Shown here piece by piece: positions 24,867 to 34,489 of a DNA stretch of 45,243 nt. Both the position numbers and the translations under genes were made by a program. The stretch comes from Pseudobdellovibrionaceae bacterium. Lineage in GTDB: Bacteria > Bdellovibrionota > Bdellovibrionia > Bdellovibrionales > Bdellovibrionaceae. Each line of letters opens with the position of its first letter. Positions within the stretch are counted from its first letter, which is position 1. The DNA lies in NCBI GenBank assembly GCA_016785955.1, contig JAEUWH010000070.1:1-45243 (forward strand), in the 5' to 3' direction. Below the pieces are notes generated by a model. That model saw only the letters and a list, made by a program, of their open reading frames with translations. It made no database searches and was not told where the DNA came from.

Positions 24867-25005
24867 AGTTTACCTCAGAGACCAAGTCATCGGTTGAATA
24901 CCTTACCTTCTTAAGAAAATCCAACATATCGGATTTTGATTCTTAACATGCTCGACAATAGACATGCGCTAGAGCGCTCGTTGCGCTATCCAATTCAACT
25001 TTATT

Positions 25006-25704
25006 CTAGGCGGGTTTCTTCATCATATGATTACGAATCCATAAACGTAACGGCTGCAAAGATTTTTCACTCATACCAATAAAGTGAAGCTCCACCGAAT
25101 GTGCTACCACCGAATCCACGGTCATAGGCTTGCAACTGATGACTCGTAAGCTTGGCACCGAAATGCCAATATTATCAAAAATACCGCTTTGTAATTTTAC
25201 TTTCGCCCCAACCATCGCCGGCATTTCCGACATGACGACAACACCGATTTCAGAAATCGAAACGATCTCGGTACGCGTGTCCCAAGACGCAAGTTCAGAA
25301 ACAGTGGCCGACAAAAAGTTATTTTCGGGTTTCGCTATTTTTTTCAGCAAAGAATCAACTTTCGAAATCAAAATATCGGGGTCTATCGGCTTAATCACGT
25401 AGTCATCCGTGCCCGCATCAATTCCCTTTTCAACATCACGTTGTTCACGACGACCTGTTAAAATAATGACCGCAATAGAACCAAATTTTTCACTTTTTCG
25501 TATATTTCGCGTCAGCTCAAAACCAGTCACTCCATTGGGCATCATCACATCTGTAATCACCATATCAAATGGATAATTTTCCAACTTATCCATGGCATCA
25601 AACGCATTGGCCACACACGTGACGCTATAGCCACGAGATTGTAATATTCCTTCGACTAATTTTTGAATACTTTCTTGATCATCTACTAATAATATTCGTG
25701 ACAT
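25006..25704 (-). CDS. Response regulator with PilZ-like C-terminal domain
   Basis: A 232-residue cytoplasmic protein. The receiver spans about 1-122 (ILLVDDQES, phospho-acceptor in MVITDVMMPNG, Thr in VIILTGR, Lys in YVIKPID). The C-terminal part (about 140-225: EIVSISEIGVVVMSEMPAMV, GAKVKLQSGIF) has the shape of a PilZ domain, but the RxxxR and D-x-S-x-x-G cyclic-di-GMP motifs are degenerate (SISEIG). The ATG at 25704 has an AGAGAAGAA site; the longer frame is not needed. It follows the hybrid kinase by 22 bp and is the likely cognate output. Confidence 0.8.
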   Translation of the reverse strand: MSRILLVDDQESIQKLVEGILQSRGYSVTCVANAFDAMDKLENYPFDMVITDVMMPNGVTGFELTRNIRKSEKFGSIAVIILTGRREQRDVEKGIDAGTDDYVIKPIDPDILISKVDSLLKKIAKPENNFLSATVSELASWDTRTEIVSISEIGVVVMSEMPAMVGAKVKLQSGIFDNIGISVPSLRVISCKPMTVDSVVAHSVELHFIGMSEKSLQPLRLWIRNHMMKKPA

Positions 25705-25726
25705 ATTTTCTTCTCTCGGAAATTTT

Positions 25727-28294
25727 TCATCCTGCTTTCGTCGATCTAACTCGAACATAATTCTCTAATGCATTCTTGGCTTCTGGAATCGCCGTCTTAA
25801 ACCTGCTTAGTATCGGACCTAAATCAGCGTTGTTCCCCGCTTCTGTTTCTAAAGACTGACATAAAACTGAAAATTCTTGTAACCCAATTGTTCCGCTACT
25901 GGATTTTAAAGCATGAGCGATTGCGGCGACTTTCGATGATTCTGGTAAAATAGCATCGCGTGCAACAGCTTCTAGTTGCGGCAACGACGACGTCAGAAAC
26001 TCTTGAATCAGCACCAAATCCAATCCGACGCCACCGGAGTCAAACTTGGAGAGCTTCAATAAAACATTTTTATCTAAAACCGGAACTGCTTTCGGGCCAT
26101 TTAACCATTTCTCGAGAATACTGTTGAATTGTCCCAAATCGATCGGCTTCGATAAAAAATCATTCATACCCGCTTTAAAGCAAGCATCACGATCTTCCGC
26201 GCGTCCTTCGGCCGTTAGGGCCACAATAGGAATGGGACGCAAGCTCTGAGCCCGTTCATATTCACGCATCCTGCGAGTCGCATCGTAGCCATTCATTCTT
26301 GGCATCTGACAATCCATTAAAATCAAATCGAATTTTCCTGGTTCATTTAAATAGGCCATGATGGCCTCTTGTCCATCCGAAGTAATTTCATAAGAAAGAC
26401 CAGACTTTTCAAGATAGCTTTTTACCAACATCTTATTGACGGGTTGATCTTCGGCAACAAGAACTCGCCCTGCTAGGCTAACAAATTTTGAACTACTTGG
26501 TACACGCTCGTTGTGAGCCACTAGACTTCCCTTCTCGACTTGAATTGTAAACCAAATTCGTGTCCCTACCCCCAAAACACTTTCTACTTGAATGTTCCCC
26601 TTCATCAAATGAACAAGTTCTTTTGCAATTGTTAACCCCAAGCCACTTCCACCATATTTCTCTTTTTCTGTCCTGTGAACCTGTGAAAAACGCTCGAACA
26701 GGTTGGCCTGCGCCTCTGCGGCCATCCCAATACCCGTGTCGCGAACCTCGAACTTTAGCGTGTAGGTACCCGCATGATCATACGCCTTTGAAACCCGAAT
26801 CGAAACAAATCCTCGCTCGGTGAACTTGAATGCATTGCCAACAAGATTAACCAGAATTTGTCGAAGCCGATTTTCATCCCCGATTACGACAAGGTCTCCG
26901 TCAAAATCAAATTCTGTATAAAACTGTAGGCTGCGAGAGCGAGCCATATAAGCAAACATGTCCTGAACACTTTGGACTGTTTTATTCACTACAAAATCAT
27001 TATTCTGTAGATTCAATTTACCGGACTCAATCTGAGCATGATCAAGTATACCGTTGATCAACGATACCAATGAGTCAGCAGAGCTTTTAATTGTTTTCAC
27101 ATAAGAACGCTGGTCATCATCCAGTCTTGTTTCCAATAACAAGGTCGACATTCCAATGACACCATTCATTGGTGTCCGTATCTCATGGCTCATCGTCGCC
27201 AGAAATTCTGATTTCAAACGGGATGCTTCCAGCGCATCTTCACGCGCTCGTTGCCACTCGTCTTCGGTATTCTTTCTCTTGGTGACGTCACGAAATAAAG
27301 CCAACCCACCCAAATTGCGCCCATCAGAGGCGACCAGAGGTCGGCTATTTACACTAATTATAATGCCCTTTGGATGAGCGTCATTCTTCACCAAGATCTC
27401 GAAGTCATCAAAAGACTGCCTATGCAAAACGGCGCGTGCCATCGGCGTTTCGTTCGAAGCCATTGGCTGCTTGGTCTGAACGTCATGAAAGCCAAGATTT
27501 TTAGCACGATTTTTCATATCTTGAACTAAATCTTCAACACCCAAAATTTTTCGTGACGCTGGATTCGCTAAAACCAAAGTTCCTTTATGATCAACCACCA
27601 CCAGCCCATCACCAATACTATCCAGTATCGAATTCAAAATCAACGACTGGCGTTTTTGCTCGCGGTTGACTTGCACAAACAGATATCGGCTGATTCCCAT
27701 AATCGTCATCGCCAGAGCCACTCCCACGAGAATTAAATTTAGAACACGAAAGGCTTGATTTTCCGTATCCTGACTGCGTGACTCCAGCAAAGTCCTCTCG
27801 GTATCTTGCATTTGACCAATCAATCGACGAATTTTTACCATTGTCTCGATGTCTATATGGGATTTTAGTTTTCTATGCGATAAATGATCGTCGTGAAGAC
27901 GAATCACGTTCTCCATTTTATGAAAACGGAGAGCAATCAATTCCTCTAGCCTAAGCAGCCTTGGCCCCTGATCAGGATCTTCCTTAAAAGCGATCTTTAA
28001 GCTTTCGATGTTTTTTGCAACTCCACTTTTGGACTCGCGATAAATCGCAAGAAAATCTTTTCGATCCAACATGACGTAACCACGCTGACTGGTTTCCGCA
28101 CGTTCCATCATCAGCGCAATATCACCAAGATCTGACAATACAGCATTAGTATATTTCACCCAGCCGGCTAGATCGATAAATTGGCGCACATTGATGTAAC
28201 AAAAGACAACAATTACCAAGAATGCGACAATCCCCAAAGGAATTCCCCAACGACGAATCCAAAAAAATAATCCCGAGTTAATTTGCATGTTCAT
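25727..28294 (-). CDS. Hybrid histidine kinase (CHASE3-PAS-HisKA-HATPase-REC-Hpt)
   Basis: An inner-membrane phosphorelay kinase of about 855 residues. Visible in order: TM1 (GIPLGIVAFLVIVVFCYI), a periplasmic CHASE3-type helical sensor (AETSQRGYVMLDRKDFLAIY), TM2 (VLNLILVGVALAMTIMGI) and PAS (ILDSIGDGLVVVDHKGTLVL). Then come the HisKA box FLATMSHEIRTPMNGVIGM, HATPase motifs (NLVGNAFKFT, DTGIGM, GSGLGLTIAKEL), a receiver with LILMDCQMPRMNGYD and KPIDLGQ, and an Hpt domain (IAHALKSSSGTIGL). I placed the start at the ATG at 28294; a TTG-initiated extension to 28381 is possible. It lies directly upstream of the PilZ-like regulator. Confidence 0.9.
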   Translation of the reverse strand: MNMQINSGLFFWIRRWGIPLGIVAFLVIVVFCYINVRQFIDLAGWVKYTNAVLSDLGDIALMMERAETSQRGYVMLDRKDFLAIYRESKSGVAKNIESLKIAFKEDPDQGPRLLRLEELIALRFHKMENVIRLHDDHLSHRKLKSHIDIETMVKIRRLIGQMQDTERTLLESRSQDTENQAFRVLNLILVGVALAMTIMGISRYLFVQVNREQKRQSLILNSILDSIGDGLVVVDHKGTLVLANPASRKILGVEDLVQDMKNRAKNLGFHDVQTKQPMASNETPMARAVLHRQSFDDFEILVKNDAHPKGIIISVNSRPLVASDGRNLGGLALFRDVTKRKNTEDEWQRAREDALEASRLKSEFLATMSHEIRTPMNGVIGMSTLLLETRLDDDQRSYVKTIKSSADSLVSLINGILDHAQIESGKLNLQNNDFVVNKTVQSVQDMFAYMARSRSLQFYTEFDFDGDLVVIGDENRLRQILVNLVGNAFKFTERGFVSIRVSKAYDHAGTYTLKFEVRDTGIGMAAEAQANLFERFSQVHRTEKEKYGGSGLGLTIAKELVHLMKGNIQVESVLGVGTRIWFTIQVEKGSLVAHNERVPSSSKFVSLAGRVLVAEDQPVNKMLVKSYLEKSGLSYEITSDGQEAIMAYLNEPGKFDLILMDCQMPRMNGYDATRRMREYERAQSLRPIPIVALTAEGRAEDRDACFKAGMNDFLSKPIDLGQFNSILEKWLNGPKAVPVLDKNVLLKLSKFDSGGVGLDLVLIQEFLTSSLPQLEAVARDAILPESSKVAAIAHALKSSSGTIGLQEFSVLCQSLETEAGNNADLGPILSRFKTAIPEAKNALENYVRVRSTKAG

Positions 28295-28476
28295 CAAATC
28301 GACAAAACATGATTTATAGTTGAGGCTAGGTCCAGCCCGCTCTGAAAAGTTTGAATAAAATTTTACAAGTGCCCTTTTCAAATCACTGTCATGTTATAAG
28401 ACAATGAGTCTTACTCTGAAATCATCACAATAGATCTTGGCCTGGCATCATTTTCGTATGACCCGACACTAATCAT

Positions 28477-30540
28477 ATGCAAACATCAAAATTAGGTCTG
28501 CCATTTTTATTCTTCACTTTTATATTTGCTCTATCCCCGACCGCCCAAGCAGGCCCAGAGGCCTGCACCCAGTTCTATAAGAGTCCAGTTCAGAAGTATG
28601 CCCTTTGGCTAGAAGAAAAATCACCCGAACGAGAGGCTTGGATTCGTCGTGAATCTGGACAAACCATACAAAAGTTACACGACTCAAAAAATTATGATGT
28701 CATTTCCGACGCTGTACTCAGCATGAATTCATCATCTCGAGTTTTAAGCATCGATCAGAATGGAAACGCGCAATACCGTTTGATTTTCCAAGGCTTAAAC
28801 AAACCCCAATCGCTCGTTCGGGTCAATGGCTCAAAACGCGAAGAGATTTTAACTACGAAAACAATTAAAGACGACGGTTCATTTTCACTTTTGAAAGCTC
28901 ATTCAACGCCAAAGGATACCCATGTTGTAGTTATGGCGACAGACAATGGTAATATTGATGTTTTCCAAATGTATGTCTATGATTTAACTACAAAGAAAGT
29001 CATAGCCCAGCTGCCGACCTACGAAACACAAATCACCTGGAAAAGCGAAAAAGAATTTTACTATATCGATGCCTCTAAAAGAACCAGTACGGAAGCCAAA
29101 GAAGAAATTAAGATATACAATTTAGAAACCGGCAAAACCACGTTAGCAAAAAATCAAATGATTTCCTTCGTGGATAAAAATTCTTATGTCGAGTATGACA
29201 AAAAAAACAACTCCATCCATCTAAAGATTGCAGGTCGAAAAGACATCGCCTTACCTAAAAGCCATTTCAATACAGAAATGAACATCAACGCTTTGAGTGT
29301 TAACGCGAAAAATGAAGTTTTAATATCAGTTGCAAACAACTGGGAAAATGTTGGAAAAATTTTAAAGTATTCTGAATTAAACGGCAAATCTCGCTGGGAT
29401 CTTTTATATCAAACTGGAAAAAATGAGGTGATTGAATATGTACAATTTCGTGAACACGATATTGAAATCGGCATCTTCTGGGGAGCCTCGACCGTTTCAA
29501 AAATTCTAGATCATAGCGGCAAAGAACTATTTAAAGTGACGGCACCTGAATGTTGCCAGCTTGCCCGCATCGATTACAAAGAAGGTCAAGATATCGTAGA
29601 CATTACCCTGAGCAGCCAGTTCAAATCGAATGTATCTTTCAAATATTCAATCAAAGAGAATCGATTCCTTGACCCTACGCTCACTAACAAAATGATGAGT
29701 TTTGATGGTCAGGACTATACCAGCGCTATTCACTGGGCCAATAGTCAGGACGGAACTAAAATTCCCGTGCGATTGACGTACCGACGAAATCTAAAACGTG
29801 ATGGTCAGAACCCTTTACTCATATATGGGTATGGTGGATTCATGATAAGTGGATACACAAATTCTGTAGACTCGACGATGAACACCTTTTTCATCAAAAA
29901 TGGCGGTATTTTGGCCGGGCCGGCCCTGCGTGGTGGAAACGAATTTGGAAAACCTTGGCATGAGGCCGCCATGTTTCAAAAAAAATACAAAACGATGGAA
30001 GACTTTGCTGCAACGGCATTACTTGTTCATGACATTCAGCTTTCATCACCGGCCATCACCGCCATTCAAGGATGGTCAAATGGTGGCTTTACCACGGCCG
30101 CGACAGGTTTGCGGTTTCCAAATATTATCGGTATTGTTGTCTCGGGTAATGGCGTGAACGATCAACACCGAAAAGAGGTATTGGATCCTCATTTTGGTAA
30201 AGGATGGTCTTACGAATATGGCGATAGTCGTATCCCTTTCATTGGAAACTATTTACAAAATTGGAGTCCTGTCTATATCGGACAGTTACCACGCCCGACT
30301 CCTAAAATTTTGGTTATGAATGGTCGAGCAGACTCTCGAGTGAACTCGGCGCACTCGTTCAAATTAGTCCATGCATTGAAAACACAGTCCACGACACCCG
30401 AGAATATTAATTTGATCTCTGTTCCAAACTCGGGGCATTGGGTAACTTCCGTGGCCTATCAGAACACTATTGCTTGGAAAGCACAAACCCTGATCTGGAC
30501 TTACCTTTTTGATCAAATGGGAATGACCGCCCGATTTTAG
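28477..30540 (+). CDS. Secreted prolyl oligopeptidase family serine peptidase (S9A)
   Basis: A 687-residue exported peptidase that should cleave short proline-containing peptides. A signal peptide ends ...SPTAQA, followed by GPEACTQFYKSPVQKYALW. The POP N-terminal region (LWLEEKSPEREAWIRRES) and a seven-bladed propeller (about 70-400) precede the alpha/beta hydrolase domain. There the nucleophile Ser sits in IQGWSNGGF, Asp in MNGRADSRVNSAHSF and His in VPNSGHWVTS. The Cys-containing prefix between signal peptide and POP domain is unusual and matches the start of two other secreted proteins here. Export to the periplasm or medium would suit a predator digesting prey peptides (inference). Convergent with the lipoprotein gene, 10 bp apart. 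Confidence 0.9.
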   Translation: MQTSKLGLPFLFFTFIFALSPTAQAGPEACTQFYKSPVQKYALWLEEKSPEREAWIRRESGQTIQKLHDSKNYDVISDAVLSMNSSSRVLSIDQNGNAQYRLIFQGLNKPQSLVRVNGSKREEILTTKTIKDDGSFSLLKAHSTPKDTHVVVMATDNGNIDVFQMYVYDLTTKKVIAQLPTYETQITWKSEKEFYYIDASKRTSTEAKEEIKIYNLETGKTTLAKNQMISFVDKNSYVEYDKKNNSIHLKIAGRKDIALPKSHFNTEMNINALSVNAKNEVLISVANNWENVGKILKYSELNGKSRWDLLYQTGKNEVIEYVQFREHDIEIGIFWGASTVSKILDHSGKELFKVTAPECCQLARIDYKEGQDIVDITLSSQFKSNVSFKYSIKENRFLDPTLTNKMMSFDGQDYTSAIHWANSQDGTKIPVRLTYRRNLKRDGQNPLLIYGYGGFMISGYTNSVDSTMNTFFIKNGGILAGPALRGGNEFGKPWHEAAMFQKKYKTMEDFAATALLVHDIQLSSPAITAIQGWSNGGFTTAATGLRFPNIIGIVVSGNGVNDQHRKEVLDPHFGKGWSYEYGDSRIPFIGNYLQNWSPVYIGQLPRPTPKILVMNGRADSRVNSAHSFKLVHALKTQSTTPENINLISVPNSGHWVTSVAYQNTIAWKAQTLIWTYLFDQMGMTARF

Positions 30541-30550
30541 ATTATTAAAA

Positions 30551-31648
30551 CTATTCGGCAATTCTCATTGAAGAGATACACTTGGTATCGACACCATACG
30601 AATAGAATGGCGTTGCCTGTGCACGTGACAGTGACTTTGCATCCGGATTATACGCCAACTTTTCAATCGAGTAGTTCACCGCCGTCGTCGCATTAGAAAT
30701 TGTCGTCGCTATGTACAAGCTTTGATCATCGGGGTTGTATACCATCGAAGAAATTCCAAACAACAGATATCCAGCCGCCAGATACGTATTTGAATCATAT
30801 ATTTTGACAGGATTTGAAATCACATTTGTCGTATCATTAAAATCGTATACATAAATTGAATTCAGATTCACGGCCAAACTGTTACCCGCGTAGGCCACAA
30901 GAATTTGATTGTGAGAAGCGATGTATTGAACCGCCACAGGTTGAGCATTTACATCCGGCGATGCTTGAGCCGCCAGACAATCGGCCGCCGTGAGATATCC
31001 ATTCGCCGAAATAATGCCCCAACGGTTGTTGGACGCTGCCGCGTTCGTATATATAATTTTTCCAGACGGGGTCACCGTCACGGTATTTATATTCGCATTC
31101 GTTGCCCCACACGTTGCCCCCAACGAGGTTCCAATATACGGCGCACCCAAGCGAATTCCTTGACTGGTTATCTTTTCGATCCCAGCCGTTTTCGCCACCA
31201 GATATCCACCATCCGAAGTTTTAGCCATGCCTCGCAAAACCGCACTGAGCGCAGTGGAATTTGAAGTAAAAATGGACCGAGACGCATTGGCCGATTTTGC
31301 CAGTTTTTCGATTCTCCGACCAGAGGTCGCATTCTCGACCAACACTACTAAACTACTGGCATCGGATTCAAGCATAGCCACGGGTGAATCTCCAGGATTA
31401 GCCGGAACACTGTAATAGTCGGCAAAGCTTGTATCTTTTTGTCCGGTTGATAGATTCAATCGATAAGATTGATTAGAGGCTGTCGTGGCCGTGAAGGTAG
31501 CGACCGTTCCCGAGTAACACAAGCCAGACGACACATAAAGATACTTCGGCACCTTTGTCTCGACCTGAGACTTTGGCTCTTCTTTTTTCTTTTGCTCACA
31601 CGCTGTCAAAACCATTAGCACTAAAATCAAGATTTTTTTGCCATTCAT
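30551..31648 (-). CDS. Lipoprotein with beta-propeller-like repeats, unknown
   Basis: A 365-residue lipoprotein: MNGKKILILVLMVLTAC provides a clear lipobox (LTAC), followed by a charged linker (EQKKKEEPKSQVETKVPK). The body is beta-rich with repeated blade-like strands (SSLVVLVENATSGRRIEKLA, GGYLVAKTAGIEKITSQGI, SGKIIYTNAAASNNRWGII, NQILVAYAGNSLAVNLNSIY, QSLYIATTISNATTAVNYSI), suggesting a propeller that reports or binds surface ligands. Four cysteines remain in the mature part. The start has a GAGG site. No enzyme motif is recognised. Confidence 0.78.
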   Translation of the reverse strand: MNGKKILILVLMVLTACEQKKKEEPKSQVETKVPKYLYVSSGLCYSGTVATFTATTASNQSYRLNLSTGQKDTSFADYYSVPANPGDSPVAMLESDASSLVVLVENATSGRRIEKLAKSANASRSIFTSNSTALSAVLRGMAKTSDGGYLVAKTAGIEKITSQGIRLGAPYIGTSLGATCGATNANINTVTVTPSGKIIYTNAAASNNRWGIISANGYLTAADCLAAQASPDVNAQPVAVQYIASHNQILVAYAGNSLAVNLNSIYVYDFNDTTNVISNPVKIYDSNTYLAAGYLLFGISSMVYNPDDQSLYIATTISNATTAVNYSIEKLAYNPDAKSLSRAQATPFYSYGVDTKCISSMRIAE

Positions 31649-31887
31649 AAATACCTCGCCTTAACCATCGGCTGACCACGTTTAAATCTTTACAGTATCT
31701 TTACAACGCATTACTATGAAACACTTTCGTAGAGCGGTTTTTAGAAGATTAGGATTCTCAAGATGAAACATTTTTCTATTTTGATATTAAATTAAATAGG
31801 ATCTCTTTTACTTTTTCAGATGTGGAGAAATCTCCAAATCCTATTTTCAGATTGCCTAAAAATAGGCGACACAGGCCAGACTATTGG

Positions 31888-31932
31888 CTCAAAATGGTAA
31901 GGACACACAAAATAGTAATGACACTTAAAATG
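31888..31932 (-). repeat. Two-unit 18-bp repeat related to the GGTAATGACA arrays
   Basis: On the plus strand, TGGTAAGGACACACAAAA is followed directly by TAGTAATGACACTTAAAA, 13-14 of 18 bases identical, each flanked by AAAA. The core TAATGACAC is the complement of the TGTCATTACC units at 20957 and 44882. The remaining 31649-31887 holds no gene; it has a short GGAGA/TCTCC palindrome near 31836. Confidence 0.5.
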
Positions 31933-31938
31933 GCGCCG

Positions 31939-32394
31939 CTAACTAGATTTTTTCGCCGAACGCTTTGGAACAATTTCTGGCTCGATATCTTTTTCAGTGT
32001 TCGAAAGATTTTTCTTCTGAGGCTCAAAGACATTACGAACGGCCGCCAAGAGATTTGCATTCGTAAATGGCTTATCTAGAATATCGAGGACACCTAACCG
32101 TGAGGCCATCAGCGCATACGCCAGCGTTACATTTCCCGAAACAAATACGACCGGAGTCAAAATACCTCGTGACCGAATAAGCGAAACTAGACTGGGGCCA
32201 TCCAATTTAGGCATATTAATGTCGGACAAAATAAGATCATAAGAATACTGGTCCAGATGTCCAGGAACACGTTCTGTTTCATGGATGTAATGTACGTTTT
32301 CATACTGTTCCCGGAGAACTTCGCTAATCACCTCGCCAATTTCAATTTCATCCTCAATTACCAGTATTCGTTTTGATGATTTTACTAAACGCAT
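31939..32394 (-). CDS. Stand-alone receiver (CheY-like) protein
   Basis: A 151-residue single-domain response regulator. The acidic pocket is VIEDEIEIG, the phospho-acceptor Asp lies in LILSDINMPKLDGPS, Ser replaces Thr in VVFVSGN, and the conserved Lys is in DILDKPF. After the receiver (about 1-120) comes a charged tail (KKNLSNTEKDIEPE) with no output domain, so it must act by protein contact. The ATG at 32394 has a GGAGA site. Its stop lies next to the repeat at 31888-31932. No kinase is adjacent; its partner is elsewhere. Confidence 0.85.
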   Translation of the reverse strand: MRLVKSSKRILVIEDEIEIGEVISEVLREQYENVHYIHETERVPGHLDQYSYDLILSDINMPKLDGPSLVSLIRSRGILTPVVFVSGNVTLAYALMASRLGVLDILDKPFTNANLLAAVRNVFEPQKKNLSNTEKDIEPEIVPKRSAKKSS

Positions 32395-32550
32395 TGTTCT
32401 CTCCAAGGCTGATAACAATTCGGTAGTGGGTGAATTGCCCTATAGGAAGTTCTCAAAAAATGAAGAAATCTTGAATCCCTATTAAGACCAAAGGGCAAAC
32501 ACGATTTTGCTAGGTTCATTGTGACACATTTATGTTAAAGTTTAATCAAC

Positions 32551-33528
32551 ATGTCATTCGCAAACCTGAGTCATTTCTACAGAAACTTTGCCGAGCTATA
32601 TAGTGCCGGAATTGATGTGGCTTCGACCGTTGAATCATTAGAAAAACGATCCTCTGGCCATGACGCTCACCTTCTTAAGATTGCCAGCCACAATCTGCGT
32701 AAGGGGCGATCACTGCATTACAGCTTTAAAGTCGCTCATTGTGTACCGATATTCGACCTACCGCTGGTGAAAGCGGCAGAAGACTCTGGAAGAGTCGTGG
32801 ATGTTTTCAAAAATCTTTCTCAAAAGCATCTCGATACCCATGAATCGATAAAAAACATTCGCGGCAGCTTGATTAAGCCATTTTTCACATTCACCGCGGC
32901 ATTGATGTTTCCGGGCGTAACAGATTTATTCACTCAAAAAATAACACTTGCCCAATATCTGAAAGGCAGTTTGGGAGTTCTGGTACTGGTTTGCTCAGCA
33001 TGCTACATGATCTACAACTATTGGCAGCAATCCTATTTCAATATCCACAAAGCACGAAACCTGTATCAGATAGTAAGCTTTTTGCCCTTCCTGAATAATC
33101 TAAGTACACGTATTGCCATCGAAAAATTTTCTTCTACTTTGGCGTTCATGCAGGACTCAAGTATCGACTTTTACGAGTCCCTTAAACAATCGGCACAGTG
33201 TTCTGCCAATCCCAAAATTCAAAGTGCAGTCGATCGCATCGTACCAAAAATTCAAAATGGTCTAGATTTAAATCGTACACTTCAATCCGAAACTGTTTTC
33301 CCAATTGATCTTGTAACCGCAATATCACTAGGCTCACAAAGCGGCAAACTGCCCGATTTTTTAAAACGTTATAGTGAGGGTTTAAAGAAACAAAATGAAC
33401 GTACTATCCAAACGATGGTAAAATTTTTTCCTATTTTTCTTTACTGGATGGTGGTCGGACAAATTGTCTATTTGATTGTAAATTTTTATACTGGCTATTT
33501 GGATCAGCTTCTAAAAATTGTGCCGTAA
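32551..33528 (+). CDS. Orphan GspF/PilC-like inner-membrane protein
   Basis: A 325-residue protein with the type II secretion F (T2SSF) domain pattern twice: a helical cytoplasmic module at about 5-100 (FYRNFAELYSAGIDVASTVE; LVKAAEDSGRVVDVFKNLSQ) and another at about 195-290 (FSSTLAFMQDSSIDFYESLK; ISLGSQSGKLPDFLKRYSEG). Hydrophobic segments lie near 108-122, 138-160 and 298-318, as in GspF and PilC, the platform of type II secretion or type IV pili. It is shorter than typical GspF (about 400), and no gspE/pilB or pseudopilin gene is adjacent. It may serve a dispersed secretion or pilus machine. Confidence 0.82.
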   Translation: MSFANLSHFYRNFAELYSAGIDVASTVESLEKRSSGHDAHLLKIASHNLRKGRSLHYSFKVAHCVPIFDLPLVKAAEDSGRVVDVFKNLSQKHLDTHESIKNIRGSLIKPFFTFTAALMFPGVTDLFTQKITLAQYLKGSLGVLVLVCSACYMIYNYWQQSYFNIHKARNLYQIVSFLPFLNNLSTRIAIEKFSSTLAFMQDSSIDFYESLKQSAQCSANPKIQSAVDRIVPKIQNGLDLNRTLQSETVFPIDLVTAISLGSQSGKLPDFLKRYSEGLKKQNERTIQTMVKFFPIFLYWMVVGQIVYLIVNFYTGYLDQLLKIVP

Positions 33529-33536
33529 TGGATGAA

Positions 33537-34325
33537 TCAACGAAGTCTTTTTATGGAATACTTGCTGGAAACTGGATACCCTTGCCCTTTTATCTCGGTG
33601 CGAATAATCTCTTCAAAAAAATCGTCATCTTTATTGGCAAAACGTAGCAACTGGACATCTGTGGATATAATATATTCCTCGTTAGGATCTTCGTTCTTTT
33701 CATTTTCAGGCTCCTCACCCACTGGAAAAAGTCCTGCGTCTTCATGGAAATTGTCACGGCGGAATGCTTCGTACGTCTCTTTAGAAACACTCTCGTCTTC
33801 AATTTCATAAATGACCGTATCTGGTTCTGAAGCTTGATTGCGATCAATCTTCCAATCCACCTTCTCGGGTGATTTAGTGTTGGCCGCCATGGTCAAATGA
33901 CGTAAATAGTAAATCACACCTTTAGCATCTTGATACTGATCAATGTTTAATTCCCCGATCACTTCACGCTCTCGGTTAAATTTAATGGCCGTTTGTTTAC
34001 GATTTAACACTGTTTTCAAATTTGCCAACTTAAATGCTTCAAACGCCGAAGCCGTGGTCGATTTACCTTCGATAAAGTAATTTGTTTGTTGACGAGGCAT
34101 ATCCGCTTTAGTGTCTAGTTTAGCATCTAGCTTGGTGTCTAGCTTAGCTTCTAGTTTAAGCGTCGATTTGTTTATCTTCTTCGGGGCTGGTTTAGTGGCT
34201 ACGATCGGTATAGCGTCTGAAATTAATTTGTCAGTTTCTTCTTTTCTATCTTTCGATGTACAACTCGTAAACGTCAATAACAGCACCGAGATAAAAGTAT
34301 TTAATACAGATCCTGAAATATTCAT
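33537..34325 (-). CDS. Lipoprotein with KLDTKLDA repeats, unknown
   Basis: A 262-residue lipoprotein: MNISGSVLNTFISVLLLTFTSC gives lipobox FTSC. Residues about 56-75 are a Lys/Asp/Leu repeat (KLEAKLDTKLDAKLDTKAD) encoded by four tandem 12-bp units, probably a helical spacer from the membrane. The C-terminal 180 residues are acidic and soluble (VIYYLRHLTMAANTK, DTVIYEIEDESVSKETYEAF, VGEEPENEKNEDPNEEYIIS). The region reading AFEAFKLANLKTVLNRKQTA may be helical. The start at 34325 has only a weak ribosome binding site. Convergent with the GspF-like gene, 8 bp apart. No known family. Confidence 0.72.
   Translation of the reverse strand: MNISGSVLNTFISVLLLTFTSCTSKDRKEETDKLISDAIPIVATKPAPKKINKSTLKLEAKLDTKLDAKLDTKADMPRQQTNYFIEGKSTTASAFEAFKLANLKTVLNRKQTAIKFNREREVIGELNIDQYQDAKGVIYYLRHLTMAANTKSPEKVDWKIDRNQASEPDTVIYEIEDESVSKETYEAFRRDNFHEDAGLFPVGEEPENEKNEDPNEEYIISTDVQLLRFANKDDDFFEEIIRTEIKGQGYPVSSKYSIKRLR
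34111..34158 (-). repeat. Four tandem 12-bp units within the lipoprotein gene
   Basis: Units at 34111, 34123, 34135 and 34147 share the core TCTAG(T/C)TT and encode alternating KLDT/KLDA/KLEA. In-frame 12-bp units allow length change by slippage without frameshift. Confidence 0.8.
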
Positions 34326-34489
34326 TGCCAACAAGTCTAACAATAGCACCACTAAAAGTGGTACCAATTTTTTTTACCACACAGCATTTAAGGTCGAAAT
34401 CCGTCAATTGGCAATTTCGACCGTCTATATTTTGATTCTGCATCTAAAATTTTAATCAGCTCTTACGAATAAAGACAACAAAGTCCAAA

